Part shown: piece after piece, positions 27,639-35,774 of the stretch
How the letters are laid out: every line of letters begins with the position of its first letter
Numbering within the stretch: position 1 is the stretch's first letter
Source: Ferruginibacter paludis
GTDB lineage: Bacteria > Bacteroidota > Bacteroidia > Chitinophagales > Chitinophagaceae
Assembly (NCBI RefSeq): GCF_030409685.1
Contig: NZ_JAUFQJ010000024.1
Coordinates: 496,001-560,000 of the forward strand
DNA: 64,000 nt
Reading direction: 5' to 3'
Made by a program: the position numbers and the translations under genes
Notes under the pieces: generated by a model
Seen by the model: only the letters and a program-made list of their open reading frames with translations
What the model was told of the DNA's origin: nothing
Database searches by the model: none

Positions 27639-28872
27639 TGTTTTTTTGTTTAACCTGTTATACCTTTGCTGCAATGCGCAAACAGCGGGGTATAAATACT
27701 TTAGTTTGCTGGATACCATTAAACAATCCAGCTTTTATAATATTGTTTTAACGCCGGAAATAAGCGCAAGTGTAAAAACAGATTACAGCGATATCCGCAT
27801 TGTAAATAAAGAGGGTAAATGGGTACCTCACCTTTTGGTATTGTCCCAAAACATAATTCAACGGGATCTCGCCCCGGTTAATTTATCATACGAAATAATA
27901 GCAAATTCAAAAGTCAACACCATTGTTACCATTAAATCACCGGGAGGGCTGACTTCCAATATAGGCCTTACAATAAAAAACACCGCAGCCAAAAGATTTT
28001 GTACATTAAGCGGCAGTGATGATAAAAAGAATTGGTTTGTCATTAACGATAGCATCTTGCTGAACCCATCCGCTGAGCGGGATTCTGCAGTCAATACCAT
28101 CCGCATTGATTTCCCTCCAAGCAGTTATCAGTATTTCAGAATTATTATTTTCAATGACAACAAGGATCCCTTTAATATCCGGGATATAGTTCAGGAAAGC
28201 CATCCCGGTTCACCAAAAATGCAGGTTAATAAAATATTGCAAAACCCCGCACCAGCGATTGTTCAAAAAGACAGTGGCAAAATTTCTTATGTTAAAATCA
28301 TCCAGCAAAAAGCATATCATTTCAATAACATTAGTTTTAAACTGAGTGGACCTAAATACTTTTACAGGCAGGCCAGTTTATATGTGCCGACCGATGACAG
28401 CGGTTCCTTTTCCAAACCTGGCAAATTAATTCAGCCTTTTACGGTTTCAAACAACAGTACATTACAATTTAAACTACCGCTTATTAATCCCGGTGTTTTT
28501 TATTTGCTAATAAACAACGATGATAACTTACCCTTAATAGTAAATAATGTAAGCACTGCATCAGACTATAAATACCTGGCAGCTTACATGGAAAAGGGAG
28601 ACGGATATAAACTGATAATGGATAACCCGGAAGCGACAAAACCAGCGTATGATTTAAGCCATCTGAATAGTGCCATTTCATCTGACAGCAACCAGATTTT
28701 ATCAACCGGAGAAATAATTGCAGCCAATGAAAAAATTATTCCCGCAGTTATCAAAAAAAATAACAAGTGGCTGCTTTGGACGGCCATTGCAGTCATACTA
28801 CTTTTGTTATTATTCTTTACAAAAAAAATGATCACAGAAGTTGATAAAAACAAACACAATGATAATTTATAA
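27619..28872 (+). CDS. DUF3999-like membrane-anchored periplasmic protein
   Basis: The 417-residue product has a signal sequence (VFLFNLLYLCCNAQ), a long beta-rich extracytoplasmic part (SSFYNIVLTPEISASVKTDY, SDIRIVNKEGKWVPHLL, YQYFRIIIFNDNKDPFNIRD) and a single C-terminal membrane helix (WLLWTAIAVILLLLLFF) with a short basic tail. This layout and the neighbouring DUF2339 gene, which it overlaps by 20 bp, point to the DUF3999 family. Its 3' end overlaps the following DUF4286 gene by 14 bp, so the three genes are translationally linked. Function unknown. Confidence 0.78.
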   Translation: MKPKWINVFLFNLLYLCCNAQTAGYKYFSLLDTIKQSSFYNIVLTPEISASVKTDYSDIRIVNKEGKWVPHLLVLSQNIIQRDLAPVNLSYEIIANSKVNTIVTIKSPGGLTSNIGLTIKNTAAKRFCTLSGSDDKKNWFVINDSILLNPSAERDSAVNTIRIDFPPSSYQYFRIIIFNDNKDPFNIRDIVQESHPGSPKMQVNKILQNPAPAIVQKDSGKISYVKIIQQKAYHFNNISFKLSGPKYFYRQASLYVPTDDSGSFSKPGKLIQPFTVSNNSTLQFKLPLINPGVFYLLINNDDNLPLIVNNVSTASDYKYLAAYMEKGDGYKLIMDNPEATKPAYDLSHLNSAISSDSNQILSTGEIIAANEKIIPAVIKKNNKWLLWTAIAVILLLLLFFTKKMITEVDKNKHNDNL

Positions 28873-29164
28873 CGTGACCACAAAAATAGATGCATCCATA
28901 AAAAACGACTGGGTTGAGTGGGCTAAAAATGAACATATACCAGAGATAGTAGGAACCGGCTGTTTTAGCAATGCAACGCTTGCCCAATTGCTGGAAACAG
29001 ACGATACCGAAGGCCCGACCTATACCATTCAATACCATGCAGAAAGCAAGGCCTTGTACAATGCCTACATTGAAAAATTTGCACCATTAATGCGACAAAA
29101 AGCATTTGATAAATGGGGCAATAAATTCATTGCTTTTCGATCACTTATGCAAGTTGTGCACTAA
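28859..29164 (+). CDS. DUF4286 family protein
   Basis: The ATG at 28859 gives a 101-residue protein beginning MIIYNVTTKIDASIKNDWVE, with the family features EWAKNEHIPEIVGTGCFSNA and TYTIQYHAESKALYNAYIEK. DUF4286 is a small ferredoxin-fold-like family common in Bacteroidota and has no known role. The TTG at 28841 was rejected because the ATG gives the standard N-terminus. It overlaps the DUF3999 gene by 14 bp. Confidence 0.88.
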   Translation: MIIYNVTTKIDASIKNDWVEWAKNEHIPEIVGTGCFSNATLAQLLETDDTEGPTYTIQYHAESKALYNAYIEKFAPLMRQKAFDKWGNKFIAFRSLMQVVH

Positions 29165-29221
29165 TTGTGCAAAATAAAAATAGCGGGTTTATTTAATTAA
29201 AATCGTTTGTATATTAACAGC

Positions 29222-29359
29222 AAAACCGCACGGGTATTGATTTTTAGAATTACATCCTCTGAAACTCTTTACCAATAAGGATTTGGGAGCTTCGCTGAAT
29301 TTTAACAATGCAATTGTTTGATTGCAGGAATGCGTAAATCCCTTATTCCTTGCGGTTTT
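29222..29359. repeat. Nested inverted repeats upstream of the HU gene
   Basis: Three concentric arms are visible: AAAACCGCA (29222-29230) with TGCGGTTTT (29351-29359); AATAAGGATTT (29274-29284) with AAATCCCTTATT (29336-29347, one bulge); and TGCAAT (29309-29314) with ATTGCA (29321-29326). The whole 138 bp could fold as one long structured RNA on either strand or be a small mobile-element relic. It ends 38 bp before the HU promoter. Confidence 0.55.
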
Positions 29360-29396
29360 CAGCGATTTAATACAATAAAGTTTTACAGAAAATAAT

Positions 29397-29426
29397 TTTG
29401 TTGCAATCAAAAAGCTTCTATATTTG
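29397..29426 (+). promoter_or_regulatory. HU gene promoter
   Basis: TTTG (29397-29400), an 18-bp spacer and TATATTTG (29419-29426) match the Bacteroidota vegetative promoter consensus. The ATG lies 32 bp downstream in an A-rich leader. Confidence 0.7.
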
Positions 29427-29457
29427 TTGCTGTTAAATAAATTTCAAAAATATAATT

Positions 29458-29727
29458 ATGAACAAAGCAGAATTAATTGCAAAAATTGCTGATGATGCAG
29501 GCATTACAAAAACACAAGCCAATGCAACTTTAGACTCTTTTGTAGAAGCAGTTACAAAAACATTAAAAGGAAACGGTAAAGTAACTTTAGTTGGTTTCGG
29601 TACTTTTTCAGTATCTAAGAGAGCTGCCCGTAATGGCCGCAATCCTCAAACAGGCGCTGTTATTAAAATCAAAGCTAAAAAAGTAGCTAAGTTTAAAGCA
29701 GGTAAAGAACTGTCTGGTAAATTGTAA
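29458..29727 (+). CDS. HU family DNA-binding protein
   Basis: The 89-residue protein is a standard-length HU homologue: MNKAELIAKIADDAGITKTQ at the start, the dimerisation helix, VTLVGFGTFSVSKRAARNGR and the DNA-binding arm NPQTGAVIKIKAKKVAKFKAG. HU bends and compacts DNA without sequence specificity. It has its own promoter at 29397-29426 and a strong terminator at 29746-29778, so it is monocistronic, although the THX gene beyond may be reached by read-through. Confidence 0.97.
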   Translation: MNKAELIAKIADDAGITKTQANATLDSFVEAVTKTLKGNGKVTLVGFGTFSVSKRAARNGRNPQTGAVIKIKAKKVAKFKAGKELSGKL

Positions 29728-29745
29728 TGTTTGCCCAAACACATT

Positions 29746-29778
29746 AAAAAGCAAGACGTATAACGGTCTTGCTTTTTT
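29746..29778 (+). terminator. Rho-independent terminator of the HU gene
   Basis: AAAAAGCAAGAC (29746-29757) pairs with GTCTTGCTTTTT (from 29766) over 12 bp with an 8-nt loop, ending in a run of six T. Confidence 0.85.
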
Positions 29779-29810
29779 AATCTAATTTCAAAACTAAAAA
29801 TAAATAGTAT

Positions 29811-29927
29811 ATGGGACGCGGAGATATCAAAACAAAAAAAGGCAAGATCACCAAAGGATCTTTCGGCAAGTCAAGGCCATCAAAACCTGCAAAAAAAACT
29901 GCAGCACCTAAGACTAAAGAAGCCTGA
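29811..29927 (+). CDS. 30S ribosomal protein THX
   Basis: This very short gene encodes 38 residues starting MGRGDIKTKKGKITKGSFGK, then a Pro/Lys/Ala tail (SRPSKPAKKTAAPKTKEA). The N-terminal half matches the Thx family, a tiny basic peptide that binds the head of the 30S subunit and is found in Thermus and the Bacteroidota. It lies 32 bp after the HU terminator with no recognisable promoter of its own in that gap, so expression may depend on read-through or on a non-consensus promoter. A hairpin with a following T-tract at 29942-29990 would end the transcript. Confidence 0.88.
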   Translation: MGRGDIKTKKGKITKGSFGKSRPSKPAKKTAAPKTKEA

Positions 29928-29941
29928 TAAAAATGATTTTC

Positions 29942-29990
29942 ATAATGGATACTTGTTGCTTTTCCAGCTACGATTATCCATTATTTTTTT
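29942..29990 (+). terminator. Candidate terminator after the THX gene
   Basis: ATAATGGATA (29942-29951) pairs with TATCCATTAT (29975-29984) over 10 bp with a 23-nt loop, followed by TTTTTT. It also overlaps the 3' end of pdxH, which is convergent. Confidence 0.5.
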
Positions 29991-30630
29991 ATGGGGCAAG
30001 CCGTTCAATTTTCCAATTATAATCGCTTTGCAAAGTGTATTGCAGGCGATCGTGAAGCCGGCTTTCTCTTCCCTGCCAAAACTCTATTAATTGCGGTTTT
30101 AAGCGATACCCACCCCAATGAGCCGGCCGTTGCAAAGGCTGCGCTTCAAACTGCCGGCTGTATTTTAAAACGTTGGCTTCAATCACTTCTCTTCCTTCAA
30201 TGATACTACTTTGGGGCGATGCCCATGCCCCTACCTGGCTGCCTTGCGGCCTTGAAAAAAAATAAGCATCGCTTTCTTCATTGCTTACTTTTTCAACCCT
30301 GCCTTCCACCCTTACCTGCCGCTCCAGTTCTTTCCAAAAAAATACCAGGCAGGCGTTTGGATTAGCGGCGAGATCTTTGCCTTTATTACTTTCGTAATTT
30401 GTAAAAAAAACAAACCCATCGTCATCGTACCCCTTTAGTAAAACTATGCGGGCAGATGGTATACCATTTGGTGTTGCCGTGGCCAACGTCATAGCATTCA
30501 CCTCTTCTATTTTACTGGCAGTCGCTTCCTCCCACCATTTATCAAACTGTCGTATAGCATTGGTTTCAGCTCCTTTTTCATCTAACGTTTCCAATATGTA
30601 CTCCTTTCTTATATCAGCTATCGTACTCAT
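29989..30630 (-). CDS. pdxH: Pyridoxamine 5'-phosphate oxidase
   Basis: The 213-residue FMN enzyme converts pyridoxine or pyridoxamine phosphate to pyridoxal phosphate. Visible family parts are the N-terminal IADIRKEYILETL, AMTLATATPNGIPSARIVLLKG, FFTNYESNKGKDLAANP, SRPQGSQVGAWASPQS and the C-terminal signature region IEFWQGRESRLHDR. The ATG at 30630 (MSTIADIRKEY) was preferred; the longer frame to 30669 adds a non-family stretch. The gene is convergent with THX and has no close operon partner. Confidence 0.96.
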   Translation of the reverse strand: MSTIADIRKEYILETLDEKGAETNAIRQFDKWWEEATASKIEEVNAMTLATATPNGIPSARIVLLKGYDDDGFVFFTNYESNKGKDLAANPNACLVFFWKELERQVRVEGRVEKVSNEESDAYFFSRPQGSQVGAWASPQSSIIEGREVIEANVLKYSRQFEAQPLQRPAHWGGYRLKPQLIEFWQGRESRLHDRLQYTLQSDYNWKIERLAP

Positions 30631-30716
30631 ATTTTTTATTTGCAAAATTCTGCTAATTAACGCAAACAAAAAAAGCCCCTTTATGCAAAAGATACTTTTT
30701 AATAGGTAAAAATTTA

Positions 30717-31313
30717 TCAGTTGGCGGCATTATTAAGCGCATTTAAATTTGTCCGCATCACCATTCCCAATACTACTCCTACCAATGCGTATAAAATTAT
30801 CATTACAACTATGGTAACTACCAGATAAATTACCTTTTTATCCTCTGGTGTTTTTTTCAATAGCCCCAAACCCAGGTACATCAGGTAAAAGCCATATAAA
30901 CCAAACACCCCTCCCAACCATGCCAGGCTTGGAATAATGGAAAGCAGTGTGCCCGCAAAAGCCGGGGTACAACTATAAGCAACCAACTGCGCAGACTTAT
31001 CTATATTTTTTTCAGAAGAAAACGAAGGTGCAAGCGCATCCAGTATGTAGGTAGTTAAAATTACAACTATTAAGGCTGAAATGAATCGCAGCAATGCCAT
31101 CTTGATACCCCACTCCATACCCCGCATTCTAAAAAAACCATAGTCCATGCCTATAAAACTATAACCTATAAATATAGCAACTGCACCAGCCAATGCGAGG
31201 GGGAGCACATAAGTTGATAGAACTGAAGGTAGTGTTTCTGGTTCCGTGTTGATGGTTTGCCATTCCGTTTTTGGAGTAGCGATCATGTTTTTAATTCGTT
31301 CAATAAGCTTCAT
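30717..31313 (-). CDS. Yip1 family membrane protein
   Basis: The 198-residue protein begins with the family lead-in KLIERIKNMIATPKTEWQTI and has five predicted membrane helices, including ALAGAVAIFIGYSFIG and AFAGTLLSIIPSLAWLGGVF. The pattern matches bacterial Yip1-domain proteins (PF04893), whose role is unknown. It stands alone, 64 bp from the coiled-coil gene upstream on the same strand. Confidence 0.8.
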   Translation of the reverse strand: MKLIERIKNMIATPKTEWQTINTEPETLPSVLSTYVLPLALAGAVAIFIGYSFIGMDYGFFRMRGMEWGIKMALLRFISALIVVILTTYILDALAPSFSSEKNIDKSAQLVAYSCTPAFAGTLLSIIPSLAWLGGVFGLYGFYLMYLGLGLLKKTPEDKKVIYLVVTIVVMIILYALVGVVLGMVMRTNLNALNNAAN

Positions 31314-31377
31314 ACCTGGACAATTTAGCGGGTAAATAGTGAACTTATTTTAAAAATATACAACTGTTTAAGCATTC

Positions 31378-31860
31378 TTATTTCCGGAGATTATAAAGTG
31401 CTTTCCATTCATCCCGTTCCTGTTCGGCATCAGCCAGCAGACTTTCCAGTTCTGCCACACGGGACGATTGCTGTTGCAGTGCTAGATTGCGGTTGCTTAA
31501 ATCCTGTACCTGCATTTGCAGGTCGCTTAATTTTGACTGCAACTGTACAAATTGCCGCTTCTGTTCCTCCAGCTGATATTTTAAATCATCTTTACCTGAC
31601 TTTGATTGCAGCCTGCTTCCGGAATCATCCATTACTATTTCGCTGATTAAATTTTTTATTGTTGCAGTCGCAGTAAGTTCTTCATCCAGCCTGCTCTTTA
31701 CTTCGCTATTTTCACTCAGCTGCAGTTTCTGTTCAAGGATAGTTTTTTGGCGTGCGGCTGCAATCAGTTCGCACTCAGCTAACCTTTCCTTCAGGCTTTC
31801 ATGTTCTGCCGCGAGGTGTTTTATTTTGTTTATTAAACTATAGTTATCTATTCCTTTCAC
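31378..31860 (-). CDS. Coiled-coil protein, function unknown
   Basis: This 160-residue soluble protein is almost wholly helical with heptad spacing, for example HLAAEHESLKERLAECE, YQLEEQKRQFVQLQSKL and RVAELESLLADAEQERDEW. A GTG at 31858-31860 is the only reasonable start, because a TAA in the same frame lies three codons upstream and the next Met is deep inside. No catalytic motif or membrane segment is seen. I do not recognise a family. Confidence 0.6.
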   Translation of the reverse strand: MKGIDNYSLINKIKHLAAEHESLKERLAECELIAAARQKTILEQKLQLSENSEVKSRLDEELTATATIKNLISEIVMDDSGSRLQSKSGKDDLKYQLEEQKRQFVQLQSKLSDLQMQVQDLSNRNLALQQQSSRVAELESLLADAEQERDEWKALYNLRK

Positions 31861-32018
31861 CGGGTGTTACCAAAGTTTTCAATAGTTAATTATTAATTTC
31901 TATCCTGTTAAGTTAACCATATTCTGCAAACGTATTGGTAATACTGTCCTGATTTTTGAACCGTTATACCAATAGTTGGCTGGTAGTTTTAACAATGTCA
32001 ATATGCGTAAAATACAAA

Positions 32019-32043
32019 AGCTTCCGGCATTGCTGCGGAAGCT
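32019..32043 (-). terminator. Terminator after pyrH
   Basis: On the minus strand AGCTTCCG and CGGAAGCT form an 8-bp stem with a 9-nt loop, followed by TTTTGTATTTT. It lies 20 bp past the pyrH stop codon. Confidence 0.7.
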
Positions 32044-32063
32044 CTTATAACAATTAAATATTT

Positions 32064-32777
32064 TTACCCTTTCACCAGTGTACCTACCCTTTCTCCACTC
32101 ACCACTCTCAGCAGGTTGCCTTCTTTATTCATATCAAAAACTATAATAGGCAATTGGTTTTCCATGCACAATGTAAAAGCCGTCATGTCCATCACCTTTA
32201 AATTTTTACTGATGCACTCATTAAAAGTAATGTTCTGAAACTTAGTAGCTGTTGCGTCCTTTTCCGGATCTGCGGTATAGATACCGTCAACCCGTGTACC
32301 TTTTAAAATAACCTCTGCCTTAATTTCAATGGCCCTTAATGAACCGGCTGTATCTGTGGTAAAATAAGGATTGCCTGTACCTGCGCCGAAAATTACCACC
32401 CGGCCCTTTTCAAGGTGTCGCATCGCCCTGCGGCGGATATAAGGTTCGGCTACCTGCTCCATTTTAATAGCACTTTGCAAACGCGTATATACGCCCGCCT
32501 TTTCAAGGCCGCTTTGTAAGGCCATACCATTAATCATGGTAGCCAGCATGCCCATATAATCGCCCTGTGCCCTTTCTATGCCTGTTTCAGCCTCGTTCAT
32601 GCCGCGATAGATGTTACCGCCTCCAATAACAATGGCCACTTGTACACCTAACTCTACAATACTTTTAATGTCCCTTGCATACCTGGCGATCACATCGCTG
32701 TCAAGGCCAAAATTTTTATCGCCCATCAAAGATTCACCGGACAATTTTAGTAGAATTCGTTTGTACTTTGGAAGCAT
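32064..32777 (-). CDS. pyrH: UMP kinase
   Basis: The 237-residue enzyme phosphorylates UMP to UDP and belongs to the amino-acid kinase fold. Motifs are [26 protein letters not shown], the nucleotide-binding [16 protein letters not shown] and [12 protein letters not shown]. It lies downstream of tsf on the same strand, a common bacterial order (rpsB-tsf-pyrH), but here a strong terminator at 32849-32880 separates it from tsf. A near-consensus TATCTTCG at 32798-32805 (minus) may be its own promoter. Confidence 0.97.
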   Translation of the reverse strand: MLPKYKRILLKLSGESLMGDKNFGLDSDVIARYARDIKSIVELGVQVAIVIGGGNIYRGMNEAETGIERAQGDYMGMLATMINGMALQSGLEKAGVYTRLQSAIKMEQVAEPYIRRRAMRHLEKGRVVIFGAGTGNPYFTTDTAGSLRAIEIKAEVILKGTRVDGIYTADPEKDATATKFQNITFNECISKNLKVMDMTAFTLCMENQLPIIVFDMNKEGNLLRVVSGERVGTLVKG

Positions 32778-32848
32778 AAAGCGTTTTTTTTGCGCTGCGA
32801 AGATAACTGTTTTATGGGCTCGTGATAAAATTTAAAGATGATGAGCAT

Positions 32849-32880
32849 AAAAAAAGCGAAACTTTCGCTTCGCTTTTTTA
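32849..32880 (-). terminator. Terminator after tsf
   Basis: AAAAAAGCGAA and TTCGCTTTTTT form an 11-bp stem with an 8-nt loop between tsf and pyrH. The stem ends in runs of A and T on both sides, so it can act in both directions; on the minus strand it ends the ribosomal operon. Confidence 0.85.
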
Positions 32881-32897
32881 AAAAATATGCCGGATAA

Positions 32898-33719
32898 TTA
32901 TCCTAATGCTACTCTCTTAAATTCAGTAATTTTTAAGTCAGCATTTACGCCTTTCAGGTAATCAGCAACAGATTTACTGTTGTCTTTTACAAATGCCTGG
33001 GCTAATAAAGTATTGTCTTTAAAAAATTTATTTACTTTTCCTACGGCAATTTTTTCAGCCATTTCTGCAGGCTTGCCTTCGGCTTTAATTTGCTCAATCG
33101 CAATTTCTCTTTCTCTTGCAATTGTTTCCGGTGCAATAGAGGTTTCATCAATCGCCAGTGGATTCATTGCAGCAATTTGCATTGCCACATCTTTTCCGGC
33201 TTCAGCAGCTTCTTTATTAAAACCTACCAGCACACCCATTCGATTAGCACCATGAATGTAAGATGCAACATAAGCCGCATCTACCCTTTCAAATTTGATA
33301 GCAATTTTTTCCCCGATGGCGGCTAGTTTATCATTGATCAGTTCAGAAACTTTTGTACCGTTGATGGCCACTTCATTTAATTCTTCTACACTCTTTACAT
33401 TGCTGGCAATTGCAGCATCCATAATGCTTTGAGCAAAGGCTACAAATTCAGCATTTTTGCTTACAAAATCAGTTTCGCAACTGATGCAAACAATGATACC
33501 TGTTGCATTATCAGCACTTGTTTTTGCCAATACCACACCTTCTTTAGCTTCCCTGTCGCTGCGTTTTGCAGCAACTTTTTGTCCCTGTTTGCGTAACCAG
33601 TCAATGGCAGCTTCAAAATCACCATTGCTTTCGGTTAATGCTTTACGGCAATCCAGCATGCCGGCTCCTGTTGTCTGGCGCAGCTTATTGATTTCTGCTG
33701 CGGTAATTGTTGCACTCAT
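32898..33719 (-). CDS. tsf: Elongation factor Ts
   Basis: The 273-residue protein exchanges GDP for GTP on EF-Tu. It has the UBA-like N-terminus with the signature KLRQTTGAGMLDCRKALTE, the conserved SCETDFVSKNAEF and the segment YIHGANRMGVLVGFN. It follows rpsB on the same strand and precedes a strong terminator, so it is the last gene of the rplM-rpsI-rpsB-tsf cluster. Confidence 0.97.
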   Translation of the reverse strand: MSATITAAEINKLRQTTGAGMLDCRKALTESNGDFEAAIDWLRKQGQKVAAKRSDREAKEGVVLAKTSADNATGIIVCISCETDFVSKNAEFVAFAQSIMDAAIASNVKSVEELNEVAINGTKVSELINDKLAAIGEKIAIKFERVDAAYVASYIHGANRMGVLVGFNKEAAEAGKDVAMQIAAMNPLAIDETSIAPETIAREREIAIEQIKAEGKPAEMAEKIAVGKVNKFFKDNTLLAQAFVKDNSKSVADYLKGVNADLKITEFKRVALG

Positions 33720-33864
33720 AATAGTATTTTTAACTACAAAAATTCACCTGCTTTTACACAAATGAATTTTTGCAGGATTGTAAGATTTTTATTTAAAGAA
33801 CTAAGATCTCAATTGATTAATTTCAGAGTACCATTGCTGTTACACAAACACTCTGTCATAAATC

Positions 33865-34752
33865 TTATCTAGGTCCGCTTCCACCAGCTGCTGGTCTTCT
33901 GCCGCCTGCTCCAGGTCCGGGTACACGACGTTTAGTTGGTGCAGCACCTCTTGCTCTTTTATTTCTTTCGTCAGCGCTGTCTACTTTTTGTTCAAAACGG
34001 GCCGCTTTAGCTTCTGCAGTTTCGTCGCTGTCGTTGCTGTTGTCGTCGTCATCTTTTTCAGCCAAACGCTCTGCCAAACCTTCTGCAATTGCCGCTGTAA
34101 TGTAGTTAACAATAATAGCGATTGATTTGGTTGCATCGTCATTTGCAGGAATAGCAAATTCAACTTTATTAGGATCACAGTTGGTATCAACCATACCAAA
34201 AGTGGTAATGTTTAAACGTCTTGCTTCTGCAAGGGCGATGTGTTCATGGCCTATATCTACCAGGAATAAAGCGGCTGGTACCCGGCTGATTTGTGCAATT
34301 CCACCCAATACTTTTTCCATCTTATCCTTATCACGCGTAAGTGTTAAACGCTCTTTTTTGGTAAGATTGTCAATGCTTCCGTCGTTCAACATTTTTTCGA
34401 TGCTCTGCATTTTCTTTACGCTCTTACGAACCGTATTGAAATTGGTAAGCATACCACCCAACCAGCGTTCTGTTACATAAGGCATGTTGATGCGTTTTGC
34501 GCAATCAGAAACGATTTCTTTTGCCTGCTTTTTGGTAGCGACAAACATGATCTTTTTACCACTCTTTGCAATTGACTTTAAGGCAGCAGCAGTTTCCTGT
34601 AATCCTTCTACTGTTTTGTTAAGGTCAATAATGTGGATACCTTTTTTTTCAGCAAAAATGTAAGGCAACATTTTAGGATTCCACTTCTTTTTTAAGTGAC
34701 CAAAGTGAACACCTGCTTCGAGAAGTTGCTGTTGTAAGGAAGTATTTTCCAT
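33865..34752 (-). CDS. rpsB: 30S ribosomal protein S2
   Basis: S2 is recognised by LLEAGVHFGHLKKKWNPKM at the N-terminus, IDLNKTVEGLQ, RWLGGMLTNFNTVRKS and FGMVDTNCDP. From the ATG at 34752 the protein has 295 residues; the last 65 or so are a low-complexity tail, first acidic (DDDDNSNDSDET) and then Gly/Pro/Arg-rich, well beyond the usual S2 end. An upstream frame to 34803 runs through an 8-bp tandem repeat and is not coding. The gene follows rpsI by 75 bp. Confidence 0.97.
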   Translation of the reverse strand: MENTSLQQQLLEAGVHFGHLKKKWNPKMLPYIFAEKKGIHIIDLNKTVEGLQETAAALKSIAKSGKKIMFVATKKQAKEIVSDCAKRINMPYVTERWLGGMLTNFNTVRKSVKKMQSIEKMLNDGSIDNLTKKERLTLTRDKDKMEKVLGGIAQISRVPAALFLVDIGHEHIALAEARRLNITTFGMVDTNCDPNKVEFAIPANDDATKSIAIIVNYITAAIAEGLAERLAEKDDDDNSNDSDETAEAKAARFEQKVDSADERNKRARGAAPTKRRVPGPGAGGRRPAAGGSGPR

Positions 34753-34760
34753 CTTAATAT

Positions 34761-34792
34761 TTTGAAAATTTGAAAATTTGAAAATTTGAAAC
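34761..34792. repeat. Four tandem copies of TTTGAAAA in the rpsB leader
   Basis: Three exact 8-bp units TTTGAAAA and a fourth with one change lie 9 bp before the rpsB start codon. On the mRNA this is an A/U-rich, unstructured run immediately upstream of the initiation codon, where it could influence ribosome loading or vary by slippage. Confidence 0.7.
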
Positions 34793-34827
34793 CGTGAAAC
34801 CATTTTTCCCTTGCAGGAGATAAAGGT

Positions 34828-35217
34828 TTAACGCTTGCTGAACTGGAAGCTCTTTCTTGCCTTTTTGCGACCTGGTTTTTTACGTTCAACAGAACGTGGG
34901 TCACGTTTAAGCATACCAGCTGCTTTCAATACCGGGCGATAGTCTAAACTAACTTCCAGCAATGCACGTGCGATACCCAATTTAGCTGCTTCGGCCTGGC
35001 CCTTGATGCCACCACCCTGTGCGTTGATAACGATGTCAAATTTATCAACTGATTCAACAGCTTTCAGCGGAGACTCAACCTGATTTTGCAGGTAAACCAA
35101 AGAAAAATAGTTTTTATAATCTTTACCGTTGATTGTTATTTTACCATCTCCCTTGCTTAAGAAAACACGGGTTACAGCTTCTTTACGACGGCCAACTGCG
35201 TTTTTTTGCTTTTCCAT
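34828..35217 (-). CDS. rpsI: 30S ribosomal protein S9
   Basis: The 129-residue protein shows the S9 features NAVGRRKEAVTRVFLSKGDG, GGGIKGQAEAAKLGIARAL and the C-terminal tail KKPGRKKARKSFQFSKR that reaches the ribosomal P site. It lies 45 bp after rplM on the same strand, the usual L13-S9 pair. Confidence 0.98.
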   Translation of the reverse strand: MEKQKNAVGRRKEAVTRVFLSKGDGKITINGKDYKNYFSLVYLQNQVESPLKAVESVDKFDIVINAQGGGIKGQAEAAKLGIARALLEVSLDYRPVLKAAGMLKRDPRSVERKKPGRKKARKSFQFSKR

Positions 35218-35262
35218 TTATTTTTATCTTTTAGCCGGCAATTTTGCCAGCTTGTTGGTGAT

Positions 35263-35706
35263 TTAGAATTTTAATTCGGCTGGTTTCTGAGCTGCGTGCT
35301 GGTGTTCTGCACCTGCGTATACAAATAATTTTTTGTACATCTTGCGACCCAAACGATTTTTAGGCAACATCCCTTTGATTGCTCTTTCGATGATCACTTC
35401 TGGTCTGCGCTTCAATAGATCTTTAGCTATTTCTTCCTTACGGCCACCTGGGTAACCACTAAAGTTGTCATATACTTTTTCATCCATTTTATTGCCGGTC
35501 AGTTTAACCTTTTCGCAATTAATTACAATTACATAATCTCCGCAATCAACGTGTGGAGTGTAATAAGCTTTGTTCTTACCACGAAGAACCGCTGCAATTT
35601 TAGAACACATGCGGCCAACGGTTTGATTAGTACCATCTATTACATACCAGTTGTGTGTAACGGTAGCCTCGTTCGCATGTTTGGTGGTGAAATGTAGTTT
35701 ACTCAT
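35263..35706 (-). CDS. rplM: 50S ribosomal protein L13
   Basis: The 147-residue protein carries the L13 pattern NWYVIDGTNQTVGRMCSKIA, YYTPHVDCGDYVIVINCEKV and GMLPKNRLGRKMYKKLFVYAG. It is the first gene of the rplM-rpsI-rpsB-tsf cluster. The leader between a TACCTTCG promoter-like element (35767-35774, minus) and the ATG contains a small hairpin at 35730-35747. Confidence 0.98.
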   Translation of the reverse strand: MSKLHFTTKHANEATVTHNWYVIDGTNQTVGRMCSKIAAVLRGKNKAYYTPHVDCGDYVIVINCEKVKLTGNKMDEKVYDNFSGYPGGRKEEIAKDLLKRRPEVIIERAIKGMLPKNRLGRKMYKKLFVYAGAEHQHAAQKPAELKF

Positions 35707-35729
35707 TTGTATTTATTTTTTAAGTGATG

Positions 35730-35774
35730 CCTTCGCTATCCCGAAGGGCTTTTTTTTAATGGACGGCGAAGGTA
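35730..35774 (-). promoter_or_regulatory. rplM promoter candidate and leader hairpin
   Basis: On the minus strand TACCTTCG (35767-35774) resembles the TAnnTTTG element with one change. Downstream, CCTTCG and CGAAGG (35742-35747 and 35730-35735) can form a 6-bp stem in the untranslated leader. Ribosomal-protein leaders often bind their own product, but no match to a known class could be tested. Confidence 0.35.

Noticed and set aside
29189-29410. A 73-codon minus-strand frame over the inverted repeats
   Set aside because: It runs through the nested repeat arms and the HU promoter region, so the open frame is most simply explained by the repeat structure.
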